The notes under the pieces were generated by a model. The model did not search any database. It was not told where the DNA came from and was given only the letters and a program-made list of their open reading frames with translations. Position numbers and translations under genes: made by a program. Of a DNA stretch of 64,000 bases, positions 48,664 to 59,352 are shown piece after piece. This stretch comes from Caulobacteraceae bacterium. Its GTDB lineage: Bacteria > Pseudomonadota > Alphaproteobacteria > Caulobacterales > Caulobacteraceae. How positions within the stretch are numbered: the first letter of the stretch is position 1; every line of letters starts with the position of its first letter. The DNA is taken from contig JAFBAO010000069.1 of NCBI GenBank assembly GCA_019247715.1, forward strand, positions 21,916 through 85,915, written 5' to 3'.

Positions 48664-50189
48664 TGAACATGCTGAACGTTGGTCGCGTCACCCGTTCCGA
48701 GCTCGCCGCCGACGCGCCTTCCGAGGCGCACGGCATCGTCCACGACGAGCCGCTGATCTTCGAACTCGGCGGCTGGGAGAAGACCGGCGTCGATCTGCCG
48801 GATCCTGAGCTGGACGCCGGCGACCTCGCCGGCCTGCTTCGCCAGGCGCCCATCGGCCTGCCCGGCCTTTCGGAGCCCGAAACGCTTCGCCACTACGTAC
48901 GGCTATCGCAGAAGAACCACGCCATCGACCTGGCCATGTATCCGCTTGGCTCGTGCACCATGAAGCACAACCCGCGTCTCAACGAGAAGATTGCGCGCCT
49001 GCCCGGATTCGCCGACCTGCATCCGATGCAACCGGTCTCCACCGTTCAGGGCGCGCTGGCCGTGATGGATCTTCTGGCGCACTGGCTGAAGACGCTGACC
49101 GGCCTGCCGGCCGTCGCCCTCTCGCCCAAGGCCGGCGCGCACGGCGAGCTCTGCGGCCTGCTGGCTATCCGCGCGGCCCATGAGGCCAGGGGCGACGCCC
49201 GCCGCAAGGTGCTGGTCCCGAGCTCCGCGCACGGCACCAATCCCGCCACCGCGGCGCTGGCCGGCTACCAGGTGGAGGAGATCGCCCAGACCCCGAACGG
49301 CCGGGTCGACCTCGCGGACCTAGCCGCCAAGCTCGGTCCCGAGGCGGCGGCGGTGATGGTCACCAACCCCAACACCTGCGGCCTCTTCGAGCGCGACGTT
49401 CTGGAGATCGCCCGGCTGACCCATGAGGCGGGCGCCTACTTCTATTGCGACGGGGCGAACTTCAACGCCATCGTGGGACGCGTACGGCCGGGCGACCTGG
49501 GCGTCGACGCCATGCACATCAACCTCCACAAGACCTTCTCGACCCCGCACGGAGGCGGCGGTCCGGGGGCGGGGCCGGTGGTGCTGAGCCAGGCCCTCGC
49601 GCCCTACGCCCCCACGCCGTGGGTGGTGAGCGGCGCAGCCGGCTTCGACCTCGTCGAAGAGCGTCGCGGTGAAGCGGCGAGCGCGTTCGGCCGCCTCTGC
49701 GCCTTTCACGGCCAGATGGGCATGTACGTGCGGGCGCTGACCTACATGATGAGCCACGGGGCCGACGGGCTTCGGCAGGTCGCCGACGATGCGGTCCTCT
49801 CCGCCAACTACGTCAAGGCCCGGCTCTCCGAGGCGATGACCGCCGCCTTCCCCGACGGCCCGTGCATGCACGAGGCCCTGTTCGACGATCGGTGGCTCGA
49901 AGGGACGGGCGTCACCACCCTCGACATCGCCAAGGCGCTGATCGACCAGGGCTTCCACCCGATGACCATGTACTTCCCGCTGGTGGTGCACGGGGCGATG
50001 CTGATCGAGCCCACCGAGACCGAGCCCAAGCGAGAGATCGACCGCTTCTGCGACGCGCTTCTCGATCTGGCCGCCGCCGCCAAGGCCGGCGAGACCGCGA
50101 AGTTCAAGGGCGCGCCTTTCAAGGCCCCGCTCCGCCGTCTCGACGAAACCGCCGCCGCCCGCAAGCCGCGCCTGCGCTGGACCCCGTAA
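48663..50189 (+). CDS. gcvPB: glycine dehydrogenase (decarboxylating) subunit 2
   Basis: MYPLGSCTMKHNPRLNE; SSAHGTNPATAALAGY; HINLHKTFSTPHGGGGPGAGP. Confidence 0.96.
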   Translation: MNMLNVGRVTRSELAADAPSEAHGIVHDEPLIFELGGWEKTGVDLPDPELDAGDLAGLLRQAPIGLPGLSEPETLRHYVRLSQKNHAIDLAMYPLGSCTMKHNPRLNEKIARLPGFADLHPMQPVSTVQGALAVMDLLAHWLKTLTGLPAVALSPKAGAHGELCGLLAIRAAHEARGDARRKVLVPSSAHGTNPATAALAGYQVEEIAQTPNGRVDLADLAAKLGPEAAAVMVTNPNTCGLFERDVLEIARLTHEAGAYFYCDGANFNAIVGRVRPGDLGVDAMHINLHKTFSTPHGGGGPGAGPVVLSQALAPYAPTPWVVSGAAGFDLVEERRGEAASAFGRLCAFHGQMGMYVRALTYMMSHGADGLRQVADDAVLSANYVKARLSEAMTAAFPDGPCMHEALFDDRWLEGTGVTTLDIAKALIDQGFHPMTMYFPLVVHGAMLIEPTETEPKREIDRFCDALLDLAAAAKAGETAKFKGAPFKAPLRRLDETAAARKPRLRWTP

Positions 50190-50218
50190 GGCGCGATGCG
50201 CGCGGCGCTCGCCGGCGG

Positions 50219-53200
50219 CTACTGCGCCGCCAGGGCCTCGGCTTGGCGTAGGTCCACGCTCACCAGCTGGGAGACGCCGCGCTCGGGCATGGTGACGCCA
50301 TAGAGCCTGTCCATCCGGCTCATGGTGAGCGGATTGTGGGTGATGGCGACGAAGCGGGTGGCGGCGCGGCGGCGCATCTCGTCGAGCAGGTTGCAGAACC
50401 GCTCCACGTTGGCGTCGTCGAGCGGCGCGTCCACCTCGTCGAGCACGCAGATCGGGGCAGGATTGGCGAGGAACACGGCGAAGATCAGGGCGGCGGCGGT
50501 GAGCGCCTGCTCGCCGCCTGAAAGCAGGCTCATGACGGCGAGCCGCTTGCCCGGCGGGCAGGCGTAAATCTCCAGCCCGGCCTCCAGCGGGTCGTCCGAT
50601 TCCACCAGCCTCAGCTCCGCCTGGCCGCCTTCGAAGAGGGTGGCGAAGAGGGTGCGGAAGTGGTCATGAATCACGTCGAACGCCACCAGCAGGCGTTCAC
50701 GCCCTTCCGCATTCAGTTCGCCAATCCCCTGGCGCAGCTTGGCAATAGCGCCGGTGAGGTCCGCACGCTCCGACTTCAGTGTCTGGAGCCGTTCGGACAG
50801 CTCCTGGGCTTCCTCCTCGGCCCTCAGGTTGACGGCGCCCAGCGCCTCCCGTTCCCGTTCGAGCGCCGCCAGGTGCGCCTCCACGCCGTCCGCGACGGTG
50901 GGAATGGCGATGGCCTCTTCCTTCAGACGGCGCCCCAGCGCCTCGGGCTCGAGCTTGGCCTGTTCGCGGATCGTGGCCGCTGTCTCGGCGAAGCGGTCGC
51001 GGGCCGCCTCGAGCCGGGCCACCAGCCCGGCCCGGCGCTCCCGGACCTCGGCGGCGGCGGCCTCGGCGGCGCGCAGATTCCGTTCCGTCTCCGCTCGCGC
51101 CGCCTCACCGGCCGCGAGCGCGTCGCTCGACCTGGCTCGGCGCGCTTCGGCGACCCCCAAATCGTCCAGGAGCTTCTTCTGCCGGGCCTCGACACGGCCG
51201 GGCGCCTCGGCGGACCGCTCGCGGGCGGCGAGCGCCTTCTCGCGCTCCCGGGCGAGCTGCCCCTGCCGGGCATGGGCGACCTTGGTCCGCGCGGCCCAGT
51301 CGGCCTGGTCGGTCTCGAGGGCCTGCAGCCGCCGGGCGCGGCCGTCGCGCTCGCGCCGCTCCACGTCGAGGCTGGCCCGCGCGGCCGATTCGATCGCCCG
51401 CGCCTCGGCGGCCGCCTCCCGGGCGGCGGCCAAGGCCGCGTCGGCGCCTTCCACGGGGGCGAATCCGGCCAAGGCGGCCTCCGCGTCCGCCAGCTGCCGC
51501 GCGAGTTCGCTCCGCTCGGCCTCGAAGCGCGCGATGGTCTCGTCCAGCGACTGGGCCCGGGCGTCCCGGCGCGCGCCCTCCCGCTCCAGCGCCTCCAGCG
51601 CCTGCCGCGCGGAGAGGACCGCCGCCTCGGCGGGACGGGGCGCGGCGCGCGCCTCGCGGAGCCCCGCCTCGGCGGCGGCCAAGCGCGCAGCCGCCGCCTT
51701 CGCCGCCAGGGCCGCGGCCGCGGCCTCCGGCGCAAGCTCGGCGATCCGGGCCTCGGCCGACGCCAGCCTCGCCCGCTGTTCCAGGCGCACCTGGGCGGGC
51801 CGCGGGGCCTCGGCCCTGGCGACGAAACCGTCCCAGCGCCAAAGATCCCCCTCTTTCGAGACCAGCCGCATGCCTGGCGCCAGCTTGCGGCGCAGCCGCT
51901 CGCCATCGGCCGCCTCCACCAAGGCGACGAAGGCCAGGCGCGCCGCCAAGGCCGGCGGCGCCTTCACTTCCGGAGCCAGAGGCCGCGCCCCCGCCGGCCA
52001 GGCCGGAGACTCCGCCTCCGCCCCCGACCAGTGAGCCGGCGCCCGCTCGTCGAGCGCCGCCTCCAGATCATCGCCCAGCGCAGCGGCCAGGGCCGCCTCC
52101 AGGCCCGGCGCGGGGGTTACCGAATCCAGGGCCGGCGCGAAGGCGTCCGCGTCGGCCTCGGCGGTCAGCGCCCGAAGGCCGCGGGCCTCGGCCTCCAACC
52201 GGGCGACCGCGTCTTCCGCCGCCCGCGCCGCCGCCCGCGCGCCCGCTTCGGCGTCGGCCGCCGCCGCCCGCTCCGCCTCGGCCGCTTCGAGCGACTGACG
52301 CGCCGTGGCGAGCCGGGCCTCGGCCGCCGCCAACGCCGCCGCCGCCGCGCCGCGCCGCGGATCCTCCGCCGGCCCGACGGCGGCGCGTTCGATCTCGGTC
52401 TGTTGCAGGGCGCGCACCGTCCGCGACAGCCTCGCCTGCGCCTCTTCGACGCGGGCCGCAGCGGCGCGCAGGCTGGCCTGCGCCGCAGCCGTCTCGGCTG
52501 CGAGCTTCTCCAGCGCTGCATCCGCGGCCCGGCGGGCCCGCTCGGCCGCCTCGGCCTCGGCTTCGAGCCCGGGCAGCCGCTCCGGCGCGGCGGCGATTTC
52601 GCTCTGCACTTCCTTGGCCTCGCTCTCCAGCCGAGCGAGCGCCCGGCCGGCGTCGAGGACGATCTGGCTCTCGCGCGCGGCGTCCGCGTCGAGCCGCACC
52701 ATCTCCGCTTCCCAGCGGGCGAGTTCGGCGGCGGCGCCCTCCAGCTCGCGCTCCAGCCGGTCCTTCTCGATGGCCAGCCGATGCAGGATGGCCGCCGCGG
52801 TGGTCTCCTCGTCGCGCAACGGCCGGATGGCGGCCTCGGCCTCTGCGGCCTGGGCGGCGGCCTGGGCCGCGGCGCGGGTCGCCGCTTCCGCCGCTGCGGC
52901 CGAGGCGAGCGCCTCGGCGTCGAGCTGCGCCAGCCCGTCACGCGCCTCCTGCCACCGTGCGAAGAGGACCGCGCTCTGAAGGCCGCGGATATCGGCGGAA
53001 AGCTTGCGGTAGCGCTCGGCCGCGCGGGCCTCCCGGCGCAGGCGCCCCAGCGATTGCTCGAGCTCGCCCGAAAGGTCGTCGAGCCGTTGAACGTTGGCCT
53101 CGGCGGCCGCCACCTTCAGCTCCGCCTCGTGGCGGCGGCTGTGGAGGCCGGCGACGCCGGCGGCCTCCTCCAGCACCCGCCGCCGGTTCTGAGGCTTGGC

Positions 53201-53662
53201 GGCGATCAGTTCCGAGATCTGCCCCTGGCGCACCAAGGCCGGCGAGTTGGCCCCGGTGGAGGCGTCCGCGAACAGCAGCTGCACGTCCCGGGCCCGCACC
53301 TCGCGGGCGTTGATCCGATAGGTGGACCCGGCGCCGCGGTCGATGCGCCGGCTGACCTCCAGGGTCGGGGAGCGGCTGAACGCCGCCGGCCCCGCGCCCA
53401 TAGGATTGTCGATCGTGAGCGTCACTTCGGCGTGGTTGCGGCCGGGCCGCCCCCCCGAGCCAGCGAAGATCACGTCGTCCATGCCCTCGCCGCGCATGGC
53501 TTTGGCCGAATTGGCGCCCATGACCCAGCGCAGCGCCTCGAGGAGGTTCGATTTGCCGCAGCCGTTCGGCCCGACGACGCCCGTCAGTCCCGGCTCGATC
53601 CGGAACTCGGTCGGATCGACGAAGGACTTGAAGCCGGAAAGGCGAAGCTTCTGGAATTCCAC
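50219..53662 (-). CDS. smc: chromosome segregation protein SMC
   Basis: [20 protein letters not shown] Walker [20 protein letters not shown] signature; [19 protein letters not shown] Walker B; long Ala/Glu-rich coiled coils. Confidence 0.97.
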   Translation of the reverse strand: MEFQKLRLSGFKSFVDPTEFRIEPGLTGVVGPNGCGKSNLLEALRWVMGANSAKAMRGEGMDDVIFAGSGGRPGRNHAEVTLTIDNPMGAGPAAFSRSPTLEVSRRIDRGAGSTYRINAREVRARDVQLLFADASTGANSPALVRQGQISELIAAKPQNRRRVLEEAAGVAGLHSRRHEAELKVAAAEANVQRLDDLSGELEQSLGRLRREARAAERYRKLSADIRGLQSAVLFARWQEARDGLAQLDAEALASAAAAEAATRAAAQAAAQAAEAEAAIRPLRDEETTAAAILHRLAIEKDRLERELEGAAAELARWEAEMVRLDADAARESQIVLDAGRALARLESEAKEVQSEIAAAPERLPGLEAEAEAAERARRAADAALEKLAAETAAAQASLRAAAARVEEAQARLSRTVRALQQTEIERAAVGPAEDPRRGAAAAALAAAEARLATARQSLEAAEAERAAAADAEAGARAAARAAEDAVARLEAEARGLRALTAEADADAFAPALDSVTPAPGLEAALAAALGDDLEAALDERAPAHWSGAEAESPAWPAGARPLAPEVKAPPALAARLAFVALVEAADGERLRRKLAPGMRLVSKEGDLWRWDGFVARAEAPRPAQVRLEQRARLASAEARIAELAPEAAAAALAAKAAAARLAAAEAGLREARAAPRPAEAAVLSARQALEALEREGARRDARAQSLDETIARFEAERSELARQLADAEAALAGFAPVEGADAALAAAREAAAEARAIESAARASLDVERRERDGRARRLQALETDQADWAARTKVAHARQGQLAREREKALAARERSAEAPGRVEARQKKLLDDLGVAEARRARSSDALAAGEAARAETERNLRAAEAAAAEVRERRAGLVARLEAARDRFAETAATIREQAKLEPEALGRRLKEEAIAIPTVADGVEAHLAALEREREALGAVNLRAEEEAQELSERLQTLKSERADLTGAIAKLRQGIGELNAEGRERLLVAFDVIHDHFRTLFATLFEGGQAELRLVESDDPLEAGLEIYACPPGKRLAVMSLLSGGEQALTAAALIFAVFLANPAPICVLDEVDAPLDDANVERFCNLLDEMRRRAATRFVAITHNPLTMSRMDRLYGVTMPERGVSQLVSVDLRQAEALAAQ

Positions 53663-53668
53663 GGCCGC

Positions 53669-54274
53669 CTACTTGGTCTTGGCGGCGGCGATCGCCGTAT
53701 CGAGCTGCTCGAGGGTGAGATAGTTCTCCAGGCGGCGGCCGTTGATGTCGAAGGTCGGGGTGCCGGTCACCTTGTCGACGTCCACATGCCGCTGGGCGCG
53801 CGCCTGAAGCGCGTCGAGGGCGGCCTTGTCGGAGAGGCAGGCGGTGTAGGCCTTGTCGCTGAGGCCGGCGTCTATGGCCACCTGCCGAAGCACGGCGCCG
53901 GACTGGTAGATCTCCTCCTGCCGCCGGTAGATCTCGTCGATCACCTTGAAGTACCTGGCGGGGCCGGCGCACCTGGCGAGCAGGAAGCCGGCGGCGGCCA
54001 GGTCCGGGTCGCCGGTAAGGCATTCGCGGACCACGAACCGCGCCTTGCCGCTGTCCACGTACTTGGCCTTGAAGGCCGGGAAGACTTCGTTGCTCCACTT
54101 GGCGCAGTGGGGACAACCGACGGAGGCGTATTCGATCACCGTGACCTTGGCCTTGCGGTTCCCGATGGCCATGTCGTCCGGCTCCGCCGCCGGGGCCTCG
54201 GCGCGGGCCCTGACCACCGCCAGCGCGCCGAGCGCCGCCACCGCGGCGCCCCATTTCTCGAGGCTCGCCCTCAC
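53669..54274 (-). CDS. DsbA-like thiol:disulfide protein (soluble/Sec-type N-terminus)
   Basis: VIEYASVGCPHCAKWSNEVFPAFKAKYVD; GTPTFDINGR cis-Pro loop. Confidence 0.9.
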   Translation of the reverse strand: MRASLEKWGAAVAALGALAVVRARAEAPAAEPDDMAIGNRKAKVTVIEYASVGCPHCAKWSNEVFPAFKAKYVDSGKARFVVRECLTGDPDLAAAGFLLARCAGPARYFKVIDEIYRRQEEIYQSGAVLRQVAIDAGLSDKAYTACLSDKAALDALQARAQRHVDVDKVTGTPTFDINGRRLENYLTLEQLDTAIAAAKTK

Positions 54275-54888
54275 TTGGCGCCCGCCTGGGCCTCGGCGAT
54301 CGCCTTGTCCAAGTCCTGAATGGAGAGGGGACTCTCGCTGTAGACCTTGCCGTTGATCACGAAGGTGGGCGTGCCCGAGATGTTGTTCTGCTTGCCGTAG
54401 CGCTCGGAGCGATCGTTCAGCGCCGTCAGCGCCTTGTCGTCGGTGATGCAGGCCTGGAACTGCGGCTCGGTCAGGCCGGCCGATTCGGCGATCCTGACGA
54501 GCCGGTCCCGCTTGGCGCCGTTGTCCTGGGATTCCAGGAGATCAGCCTCCTCGTGAAAGACCGCGTCGACCACCTGGAAATATTTGTCCTTGCCGGCGCA
54601 GCGGGCGAGAAGGAAGCCGGCCGACGCGATGCCCGGATCGCCGGTGAGGAACTCGCGCAGGACATAGCGGACCTTGCCGGTGTCTATGTACTTGGCCTTG
54701 AAGGCCGGGAAGACCTCATTGTTCCAGTGCGCGCAGTGGGGGCAGCCGAGCGATGCGTACTCGATCACCGTGACCTTGGCGTTGGGGTTGCCGAGGCTCA
54801 TGTCGTCCGACGACACCGCCTGCGTCTTGCAGCCGCATAGCCCTGCCATCAGGCTGATCGCGATCGCGAGGACGGCGAGAGCGCGCAT
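54271..54888 (-). CDS. DsbA-like thiol:disulfide protein, possible lipoprotein
   Basis: MRALAVLAIAISLMAGLCGCK lipobox-like N-terminus; VIEYASLGCPHCAHWNNEVFPAFKAKYID; GTPTFVINGK. Confidence 0.9.
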   Translation of the reverse strand: MRALAVLAIAISLMAGLCGCKTQAVSSDDMSLGNPNAKVTVIEYASLGCPHCAHWNNEVFPAFKAKYIDTGKVRYVLREFLTGDPGIASAGFLLARCAGKDKYFQVVDAVFHEEADLLESQDNGAKRDRLVRIAESAGLTEPQFQACITDDKALTALNDRSERYGKQNNISGTPTFVINGKVYSESPLSIQDLDKAIAEAQAGAK

Positions 54889-54939
54889 GTCGGAACTCCT
54901 GATCGATGGGGGCGAATAGACGCGATTCCCCGGCGACGC

Positions 54940-55497
54940 TCAATCGTCGCCCATCGTCCCGGTCTGGCTGCGCAGGACCGCCCGGCCCAGACGGGTCAGG
55001 GCCTCCTTCAGCGGACCGTCCGGCGCGCCCTTCAGGCCCTCCTCCAGCGCCCGCTCGGCAGCCGCGTCCAGCGGCGGGCGCATGCGCCGCTTCGGCGGCG
55101 ACGGCCGCGCCGCGGCGGCGCGCAGGGGGCCCTGGACGATCCTGAGCCGTCCGACGGCGCCCGGGCCGAGGTAGAGATTCAGCCGATCGAGGATCAGCGG
55201 CGCCTGATGCTGCACGAGCGCCGCCACCGGTCCGGCGACCCTCAGCTCGAGTGTCGCGCCGCCGGCGCGGGTCTTGATCAGCCGGATCGGCTCCGAGCGG
55301 GCCGCCAGGGCTTCGCCGACGATCTCGCGCCAATGGGTCTGCAACGCCTCCGGCCCCTGCCCGAATCGGGCCTCTAGGGTCTTCATCAGCTGCAGCAGGC
55401 CTCGCCCTGCGTGTCGGGGCGGACGCGGGGCCGGGCGGGGCCGCCGGGCGGCCAGGATGGCGCGCGCCTCTTGCGTCGAGGGAAGCGAACGATGCAT
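54940..55497 (-). CDS. DUF721 domain-containing protein (DciA-like)
   Basis: LQTHWREIVGEALAARSEPIRLIKTRAGGATLELRVAGPVAALVQHQAPLILDRLNLYLG. Confidence 0.88.
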   Translation of the reverse strand: MHRSLPSTQEARAILAARRPRPAPRPPRHAGRGLLQLMKTLEARFGQGPEALQTHWREIVGEALAARSEPIRLIKTRAGGATLELRVAGPVAALVQHQAPLILDRLNLYLGPGAVGRLRIVQGPLRAAAARPSPPKRRMRPPLDAAAERALEEGLKGAPDGPLKEALTRLGRAVLRSQTGTMGDD

Positions 55498-55518
55498 GGG
55501 ATCACTATAGATCAGGCG

Positions 55519-56589
55519 ATGGTCTCAGTCCCCGAAAGTCCGCCCCAGCCGCTGCGCGCGGCGATTCTCGCCTGGTACGACGCCCACGCGCGCCGGCTGC
55601 CCTGGCGGGTCAGTCCGGCCGCCCGCGCGGCGGGTTCGCGGGCCGACCCCTATCGCGTCTGGCTCTCGGAGGTCATGCTCCAGCAGACCACCGTCGCGCA
55701 CGCCACGCCGTATTTCGTGGCCTTCAGCCGCCGCTGGCCCACGGTTGAGGCCCTGGCGGCGGCCGACGAAGCCGAGCTGATGGCCGCCTGGGCGGGGTTG
55801 GGCTACTACGCCCGGGCGCGCAACCTCATCGCCTGCGCCCGGAAGGTGGCGGGCCAGCTCGGCGGCGTCTTTCCGGACCAGGAAGCGGACCTGAGGGCCT
55901 TGCCCGGCGTCGGGGGCTACACCGCCGCCGCCATCACCGCCATCGCCTTCGACCAGCCCGCCAATGTGCTGGACGCCAACATCGAGCGGGTGGTGGCGCG
56001 GCTGTTCGCGGTCGAGGCGCCGCTGCCCGCCGCCAAGGCCGAGCTCGCGCAGCTGGCCCAGGGCCTGGTCGGCCCCGAGCGGCCCGGCGACTGGGCCCAG
56101 GCGTTGATGGACCTCGGGGCGTTGGTCTGCACGCCCGCCGCCCCCGCCTGCGAGCGATGCCCGGCCGCCGGCGCCTGCCGGGCGCGCAGGCTCGGGCCAG
56201 AGACATATCCCAGGCGGTCGCCGAAAGCGGCCAGACCCCGCCGCCATGGCGCGGCCTTCCTGCTCCTCAACGAAGACGAGGTCGCCCTGGTCCGCCGACC
56301 GCCGAAGGGGCTGCTCGGCGGCATGCTCGCCTTGCCGACCAGCGAGTGGCGGGCGCGCCCGTGGGCGGACGCCGAGGCCGTGGCCGAGGCGCCCGCCGCC
56401 GCCGATTGGCGGGCCGCCGGAGAGATCGATCACGTGTTCACTCACTTCGCCCTGACGCTGCGGGTGTTCCGGGCCGAGGGGGATTGGCCGGAGGCGATCT
56501 GGACGCCCCTCGCCGGCCTGGAGGCGATGCCCAGCGTCTTCCTCAAGGCCGCCCGGGTCGGGCTGCTCGCTCAGCCCCAGCTTCTCTAG
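55519..56589 (+). CDS. mutY: A/G-specific adenine glycosylase
   Basis: LPWRVSP...[43 protein letters not shown]-x6-C-x2-C-x5-C cluster; NUDIX-like C-terminus. Confidence 0.96.
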   Translation: MVSVPESPPQPLRAAILAWYDAHARRLPWRVSPAARAAGSRADPYRVWLSEVMLQQTTVAHATPYFVAFSRRWPTVEALAAADEAELMAAWAGLGYYARARNLIACARKVAGQLGGVFPDQEADLRALPGVGGYTAAAITAIAFDQPANVLDANIERVVARLFAVEAPLPAAKAELAQLAQGLVGPERPGDWAQALMDLGALVCTPAAPACERCPAAGACRARRLGPETYPRRSPKAARPRRHGAAFLLLNEDEVALVRRPPKGLLGGMLALPTSEWRARPWADAEAVAEAPAAADWRAAGEIDHVFTHFALTLRVFRAEGDWPEAIWTPLAGLEAMPSVFLKAARVGLLAQPQLL

Positions 56590-57068
56590 GCGTTGGGCGC
56601 CGCTTGCCCTTCGGCGGCGGCGCGCCGGCTTGCGTAGATACCGGCGAAATCGATCGGCTCGAGCATGAAGGGAGGGAAGCCCCCTTCGCCGGTCATGTCT
56701 GCGATGATCCGCCGCGCGAACGGGAAGAGGTAGCGGGGGCATTCGATCATCAGCACCGCCTCCAGGTCGCCGCCGCTGACCCCGAGGATCTGGAACAGGC
56801 CGGCGTAGACCAGCTCCACGTGGAAGACCGGATCGGCCCCACGGTTGGCCCGCGCGTTGAGCTTCAGCTCCACCTCGTAAAGGCCGTCCGGCCGCCCCCG
56901 CGCGTTCAGCTCGACCCCAAGGTCCACCTGCGGCTGCGGCGCGCCGCTCCTCAGCGATTCCGGCGTGTGGGGACTCTCGAACGAGAGGTCGCGGATGTAC
57001 TGGGCAAGGATGCGGATGCCCGCCTGTTCGTCAGCGCCGGGCGCGCCCGTCGGAGGAAGATCAGTCAT
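56586..57068 (-). CDS. secB: protein-export chaperone SecB
   Basis: [76 protein letters not shown]. Confidence 0.97.
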   Translation of the reverse strand: MTDLPPTGAPGADEQAGIRILAQYIRDLSFESPHTPESLRSGAPQPQVDLGVELNARGRPDGLYEVELKLNARANRGADPVFHVELVYAGLFQILGVSGGDLEAVLMIECPRYLFPFARRIIADMTGEGGFPPFMLEPIDFAGIYASRRAAAEGQAAPNA

Positions 57069-57222
57069 CGGGCGGATCCGTACATCTTTGGAAAAAACGG
57101 CGCGGGAAAAGGGCCCGCCGGGCTAGCATGAGGGCCGGAGTGACGCAACGGATGGGGCCTGACGGGCCGGCCGGGCGCGCCTATATAGGTTCGTTAGCTG
57201 ATTTGGCTTAGGGCCGACCATC

Positions 57223-57840
57223 GTGTCGCAGATCATAGAACTCGTCATTCTGGCCGCCGTGGCGGCGGTCGTGCTCTTCCAGCTGTACGCCGTGCTCGGA
57301 CGCCGCGTTGGCCGCCAGCCCGAGGATCTGCCCTCGCCCCAGACGAACCCGGCCGCCCGCGAGGCGCTGCGCGCGCCCGCCGCCTCGGTCACCGAACCCG
57401 CCGCGCTCTCCGGCCTGGCGACCCTTCGCGCCCGCGATCCCGGTTTCGACGTCGCCCGCTTCATGCAGGGGGCGAGGCAGGCCTTCCAGATGATCGTCAA
57501 GGCGTTCGCCGCCGGCGACCGGGCCGCGCTGAAGCCGCTGCTGGCGCCCGAGGTCATGGACGACTTCGAGAAGGCGATCGCCAACCGCGAGGCCGAAGGG
57601 CGCTCGCAGCAGGTGGAGTTTCTCCAGGAGCCCCGCGCCGACCTCGAGAGCGTCAGTGTCATCGGTGACTTCGCCAAGGCCTCGGTGCGGTTCCTGGCCG
57701 AGCTTCGCAACCGTTCCAAGGGTCCCGAGGGTGAGGCGGTCGACGACCAGCGGACCGCCGAGATCTGGACCTTCCAGCGCAACCTCACCCACCGCGATCC
57801 GAACTGGACGCTGATCCACGTCGATACGGCCGAGGCTTGA
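57223..57840 (+). CDS. Tim44/TimA family putative adaptor protein
   Basis: N-terminal TM; FMQGARQAFQMIVKAFAAGDRAALKPLLAPEVMDDFEKAI; EIWTFQRNLTHRDPNWTLI; GTG start. Confidence 0.9.
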   Translation: MSQIIELVILAAVAAVVLFQLYAVLGRRVGRQPEDLPSPQTNPAAREALRAPAASVTEPAALSGLATLRARDPGFDVARFMQGARQAFQMIVKAFAAGDRAALKPLLAPEVMDDFEKAIANREAEGRSQQVEFLQEPRADLESVSVIGDFAKASVRFLAELRNRSKGPEGEAVDDQRTAEIWTFQRNLTHRDPNWTLIHVDTAEA

Positions 57841-58847
57841 GAGCCCCTCTCGGCGCCGCCGCCCTCTTGGCGGCGCTATTGCTGAGCGGCTGCGTGACCC
57901 CTCGTCCGGCAGCGCCGTCGTCGATGGCGCAGCTGCCGGGCTGGGCCGAAGAAGACCATGCCGCCGCCTTCGCCGCCCTCCGCCAGGACTGCGGCCTCGA
58001 CCGCCGCCCGGCGTCCGAGCAGCTTTGCGCGGCCGCCCGGACCGCCGGCCCCCTGAAGGAGGCCGCCGCCCGGGCCTTTCTGGAGCGCCGCCTGCGCGCC
58101 GAGCCGATCGCCGGCGACGGCGTGCTCACCGCCTACTTCGCCCCCGATTATGAAGCCCGCAGACAGGCCGAGGGCGCTTTCACGGCCCCCGTGCGCCCGC
58201 CTCCCTCGCGGCCGGCCGAGGCGCTGGCGAGCCGCGCCGACATCGAGGCGCGTCCGGCGCCCGATGCTCTCGCCTGGATGCGGCCGGAGGATCTCTTCTT
58301 CCTGCAAATCGAAGGCGGCGGCCTGCTGCGACTGCCCGACGGCCAGAGGCTGCGGGCGAGCTTCGCCGGCGCCAACGGCCGCCCGTTCGTCGCCATCGCC
58401 GGCCCCATGACCGCCCGCGGACTGCTGCCGCCGCGCGGCGCCTCGGCGGACGCCATTCACGACTGGCTCGCCGATCACCGCGGTCCCGAGGCCGCCTCGC
58501 TGATGCAGCTCGACCCGCGGTATGTGTTCTTCCGGCTCGCGCCCGACGAGGGGGGCGAGCCGAAGGGCGCCGCCGGCGCGCCCTTGACGCCCGGGCGCAG
58601 CCTGGCCGTCGACCGCCGTTTCCATCCCTGGGGCGAGCTCCTCTGGATCGAGGCGCAAGCGCCGGCGCTGGCCGGCGCGCCGCCCTCGTACCGGCGCCTG
58701 GGGGTGGCTCTGGACACCGGCTCGGCGATTCAGGGAGAGGTAAGGGCCGACCTCTACCTCGGCCGGGGACGAGCGGCCGGGGCGGCGGCGGGCCGGGTGC
58801 GCCACCGGCTGCGGATGTGGCGGCTGTCGCCCGTGGAGGGCCGATGA
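57837..58847 (+). CDS. mltA: murein transglycosylase A
   Basis: Lipoprotein-like LLLSGCVTP; VLTAYFAPDYEARRQ; FLQIEGGGLLRLPDG; LGVALDTGSAIQG.VRADLYLG. Confidence 0.93.
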   Translation: MRAPLGAAALLAALLLSGCVTPRPAAPSSMAQLPGWAEEDHAAAFAALRQDCGLDRRPASEQLCAAARTAGPLKEAAARAFLERRLRAEPIAGDGVLTAYFAPDYEARRQAEGAFTAPVRPPPSRPAEALASRADIEARPAPDALAWMRPEDLFFLQIEGGGLLRLPDGQRLRASFAGANGRPFVAIAGPMTARGLLPPRGASADAIHDWLADHRGPEAASLMQLDPRYVFFRLAPDEGGEPKGAAGAPLTPGRSLAVDRRFHPWGELLWIEAQAPALAGAPPSYRRLGVALDTGSAIQGEVRADLYLGRGRAAGAAAGRVRHRLRMWRLSPVEGR

Positions 58848-59341
58848 CGGGTGAGCTCGACATAGAAGATTTGCGGCTTTGGGCGGTGGTGGCCTCCACG
58901 GTCCGGCCACTGCCCGGCCGCCACGCGCCGGCGCTGGAAAAGGCGCCCGCCCCCCCTCCAGCCTCCCCCGCCTCGCGCCTGCCGCCGACGCTCGCCGCGC
59001 CCGCCGGGCCGCAGACGCCGAAGCGGCTGGAGGCCAGGCTGCACCGGCGCCTGACGAAGGGACACGAGACCGCAGCGCGGATCGATCTCCATGGCCTCAC
59101 CTACGAAGGCGCCCGCGCCGCGCTCACCGCCTTCATCCTTCGCTCGGCGGACCAAGGCTGGCGGGCCGCCCTGGTGATCACCGGCAAGGGAAGCCGTGGC
59201 GAAGGCGTGATCCGGCGTCACGCGCCAGAGTGGCTCGCCGAGCCGCCGCTCGCCGCCCATGTCGCCGGCATCTCCTCGGCGCACCGCCGTCACGGCGGCG
59301 AGGGCGCGCTCTATGTGGCGCTGAAGCGCAAGCGGATCTGA
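58844..59341 (+). CDS. Smr/MutS2 domain protein
   Basis: RIDLHGLTYEGARAALTAFI; ALVITGKGSRGEGVIRRHAPEWLAE; HGGEGALYVALKR. Confidence 0.93.
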   Translation: MTGELDIEDLRLWAVVASTVRPLPGRHAPALEKAPAPPPASPASRLPPTLAAPAGPQTPKRLEARLHRRLTKGHETAARIDLHGLTYEGARAALTAFILRSADQGWRAALVITGKGSRGEGVIRRHAPEWLAEPPLAAHVAGISSAHRRHGGEGALYVALKRKRI

Positions 59342-59352
59342 GGCGTCCTCCT

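Noticed and set aside
50660-54319. 1219-aa + strand ORF antisense to smc
   Set aside because: It lies opposite the confidently identified smc and both dsbA-like genes. Composition is Arg/Gly/Leu-rich with no recognisable domain, as expected for a shadow frame in GC-rich DNA where antisense stops are rare.
56668-56692. Inverted-repeat-like GAAGGG...CCCTTC inside secB
   Set aside because: It encodes the conserved SecB segment [10 protein letters not shown], so the pattern is explained by coding constraint.
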